From positions 253,837-317,836 of the forward strand of contig NZ_LGCI01000014.1 of assembly GCF_001281525.1 (NCBI RefSeq): a DNA stretch of 64,000 nucleotides, written 5' to 3'. This DNA is from Lysinibacillus macroides. Lineage in GTDB: Bacteria > Bacillota > Bacilli > Bacillales_A > Planococcaceae. Positions within the stretch are counted from its first letter, which is position 1. Every line of letters begins with the position of its first letter. Under the pieces are notes generated by a model. It was not told the DNA's origin and did no database searches. It was given only the letters and a program-made list of their open reading frames with translations. Positions 63,327 to 64,000 of this stretch are shown here, one piece after another. A program made the position numbers and the translations under genes.

Positions 63327-64000
63327 GCTATGCCTATGCACAGGGAACGCCATTTGAAAAACGGGCATTATTTGATGTGAATTTTGATATTCCATCACAG
63401 ACGTATCAAGCGATTATTGGACATACTGGTTCTGGTAAATCCACTATTCTTCAGCATTTTAACGCACTTCTAAGACCTACTTCAGGACAAGTACATATTG
63501 GAGATCGTCTAGTAGTAGCTGGAAAAAAGGCAAAGGATTTAAAGGCAGTACGACAAAAGGTTGGGATTGTCTTTCAATTCCCTGAGCATCAACTATTTGA
63601 AGAAACCGTGTTAAAGGACATTATGTTTGGTCCTATGAACTTTGGTGTACCCGAGGAGGAGGCAGAAGCAAGAGCAAAAGAACTTGTTCGCTTAGTGGGC
63701 CTACCAGCAAATGTTCTTGAAAAGTCACCATTTGATTTATCAGGTGGTCAAATGCGCCGTGTTGCGATTGCAGGTGTTTTAGCAATGGACCCTGAGGTTA
63801 TCGTTTTAGATGAGCCGACAGCTGGTCTTGATCCACGAGGGCAGAAGGAAATTATGGATATGTTTTATGAGCTTCACAAAGAACGTCAACTGACAACGAT
63901 TTTAGTAACACATAGCATGGAGGATGCAGCTCGATATGCAGATAATATTGTTATTATGCATGAAGGCAAAAATGTGTTAAGAGGAACACCAAGGGATATT
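63302..64000 (+). CDS. ecfA2: EcfA2, ECF transporter ATPase (3' end outside window)
   Basis: Second ATPase of the ECF module, cut by the window end after 233 codons (exactly in frame). It begins MDIKLQQVSYAYAQGTPFEK and has Walker A GHTGSGKST (40-48), signature LSGGQMRR, Walker B VIVLDEPTAGLD and VTHSMEDAARYA. The ATG overlaps the ecfA1 3' end, indicating coupling. ecfT would be expected next. Confidence 0.96.
   Translation, partial: MDIKLQQVSYAYAQGTPFEKRALFDVNFDIPSQTYQAIIGHTGSGKSTILQHFNALLRPTSGQVHIGDRLVVAGKKAKDLKAVRQKVGIVFQFPEHQLFEETVLKDIMFGPMNFGVPEEEAEARAKELVRLVGLPANVLEKSPFDLSGGQMRRVAIAGVLAMDPEVIVLDEPTAGLDPRGQKEIMDMFYELHKERQLTTILVTHSMEDAARYADNIVIMHEGKNVLRGTPRDI

Overview
The window is a chromosomal segment of an AT-rich, low-GC Gram-positive spore-former. 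Gene order (ctsR-mcsA-mcsB-clpC-radA-yacL-ispD-ispF-gltX-cysS-mrnC-rlmB-rae1-sigH-rpmG-secE-nusG-rplKA-rplJL-rpoBC-str-S10-spc-alpha-ecfA1A2) is that of Bacillus subtilis and relatives. The protein sequences and the accessory genes fit a Lysinibacillus/Planococcaceae-type organism; that genus call is inference from memory, not from a search.

Layout. 1-5.3 kb is accessory: the 5' part of a HemAT-type globin-coupled chemoreceptor, an apparently complete IS256-family insertion sequence (1191-2651, with 8-bp target duplication), a small membrane protein, a CorA-type transporter, a SAM methyltransferase and a DUF4870-like protein. 5.4-10.1 kb is the CtsR-controlled clpC operon with a clear CtsR operator. 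10.2-17.6 kb carries radA, yacL, ispD, a convergent SWIM zinc-finger gene, ispF and gltX. 17.56-22.3 kb holds a cysteine T-box, a decayed cysE, cysS, mrnC, rlmB, rae1, sigH, rpmG and secE. 22.6-39.1 kb holds nusG, the L11/L1 and L10/L12 genes (with an L10 leader), a methyltransferase, rpoB, rpoC and the str operon (rpsL, rpsG, fusA, tuf). 39.2-47.3 kb is an insertion relative to the usual tuf-rpsJ order: malate synthase G, a LysR regulator and a BceRS-BceAB-type two-component/ABC module. 47.5-62.0 kb is the S10-spc-alpha ribosomal protein supercluster, with the methionine aminopeptidase gene (map) decayed between adk and infA. 62.5 kb to the end starts the ECF transporter ATPases, ecfA2 running off the window.

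Most genes are housekeeping: transcription (rpoA, rpoB, rpoC, sigH, nusG), translation (about 30 ribosomal proteins, initiation factor 1, EF-G, EF-Tu, two aminoacyl-tRNA synthetases), secretion (secE, secY), isoprenoid synthesis (ispD, ispF) and protein quality control (McsAB/ClpC). The most informative departures from the expected pattern are the gene relics (cysE and map) left in conserved operons, the absence of disA between radA and yacL, a near-identical copy of the tuf terminator flanking the glcB-lysR block, a strong terminator between rpoB and rpoC, twin palindromes upstream of malate synthase, and a structured multi-terminator region after rplQ. I found no clearly novel multi-gene defence or biosynthetic system, and no CRISPR, tRNA or rRNA.
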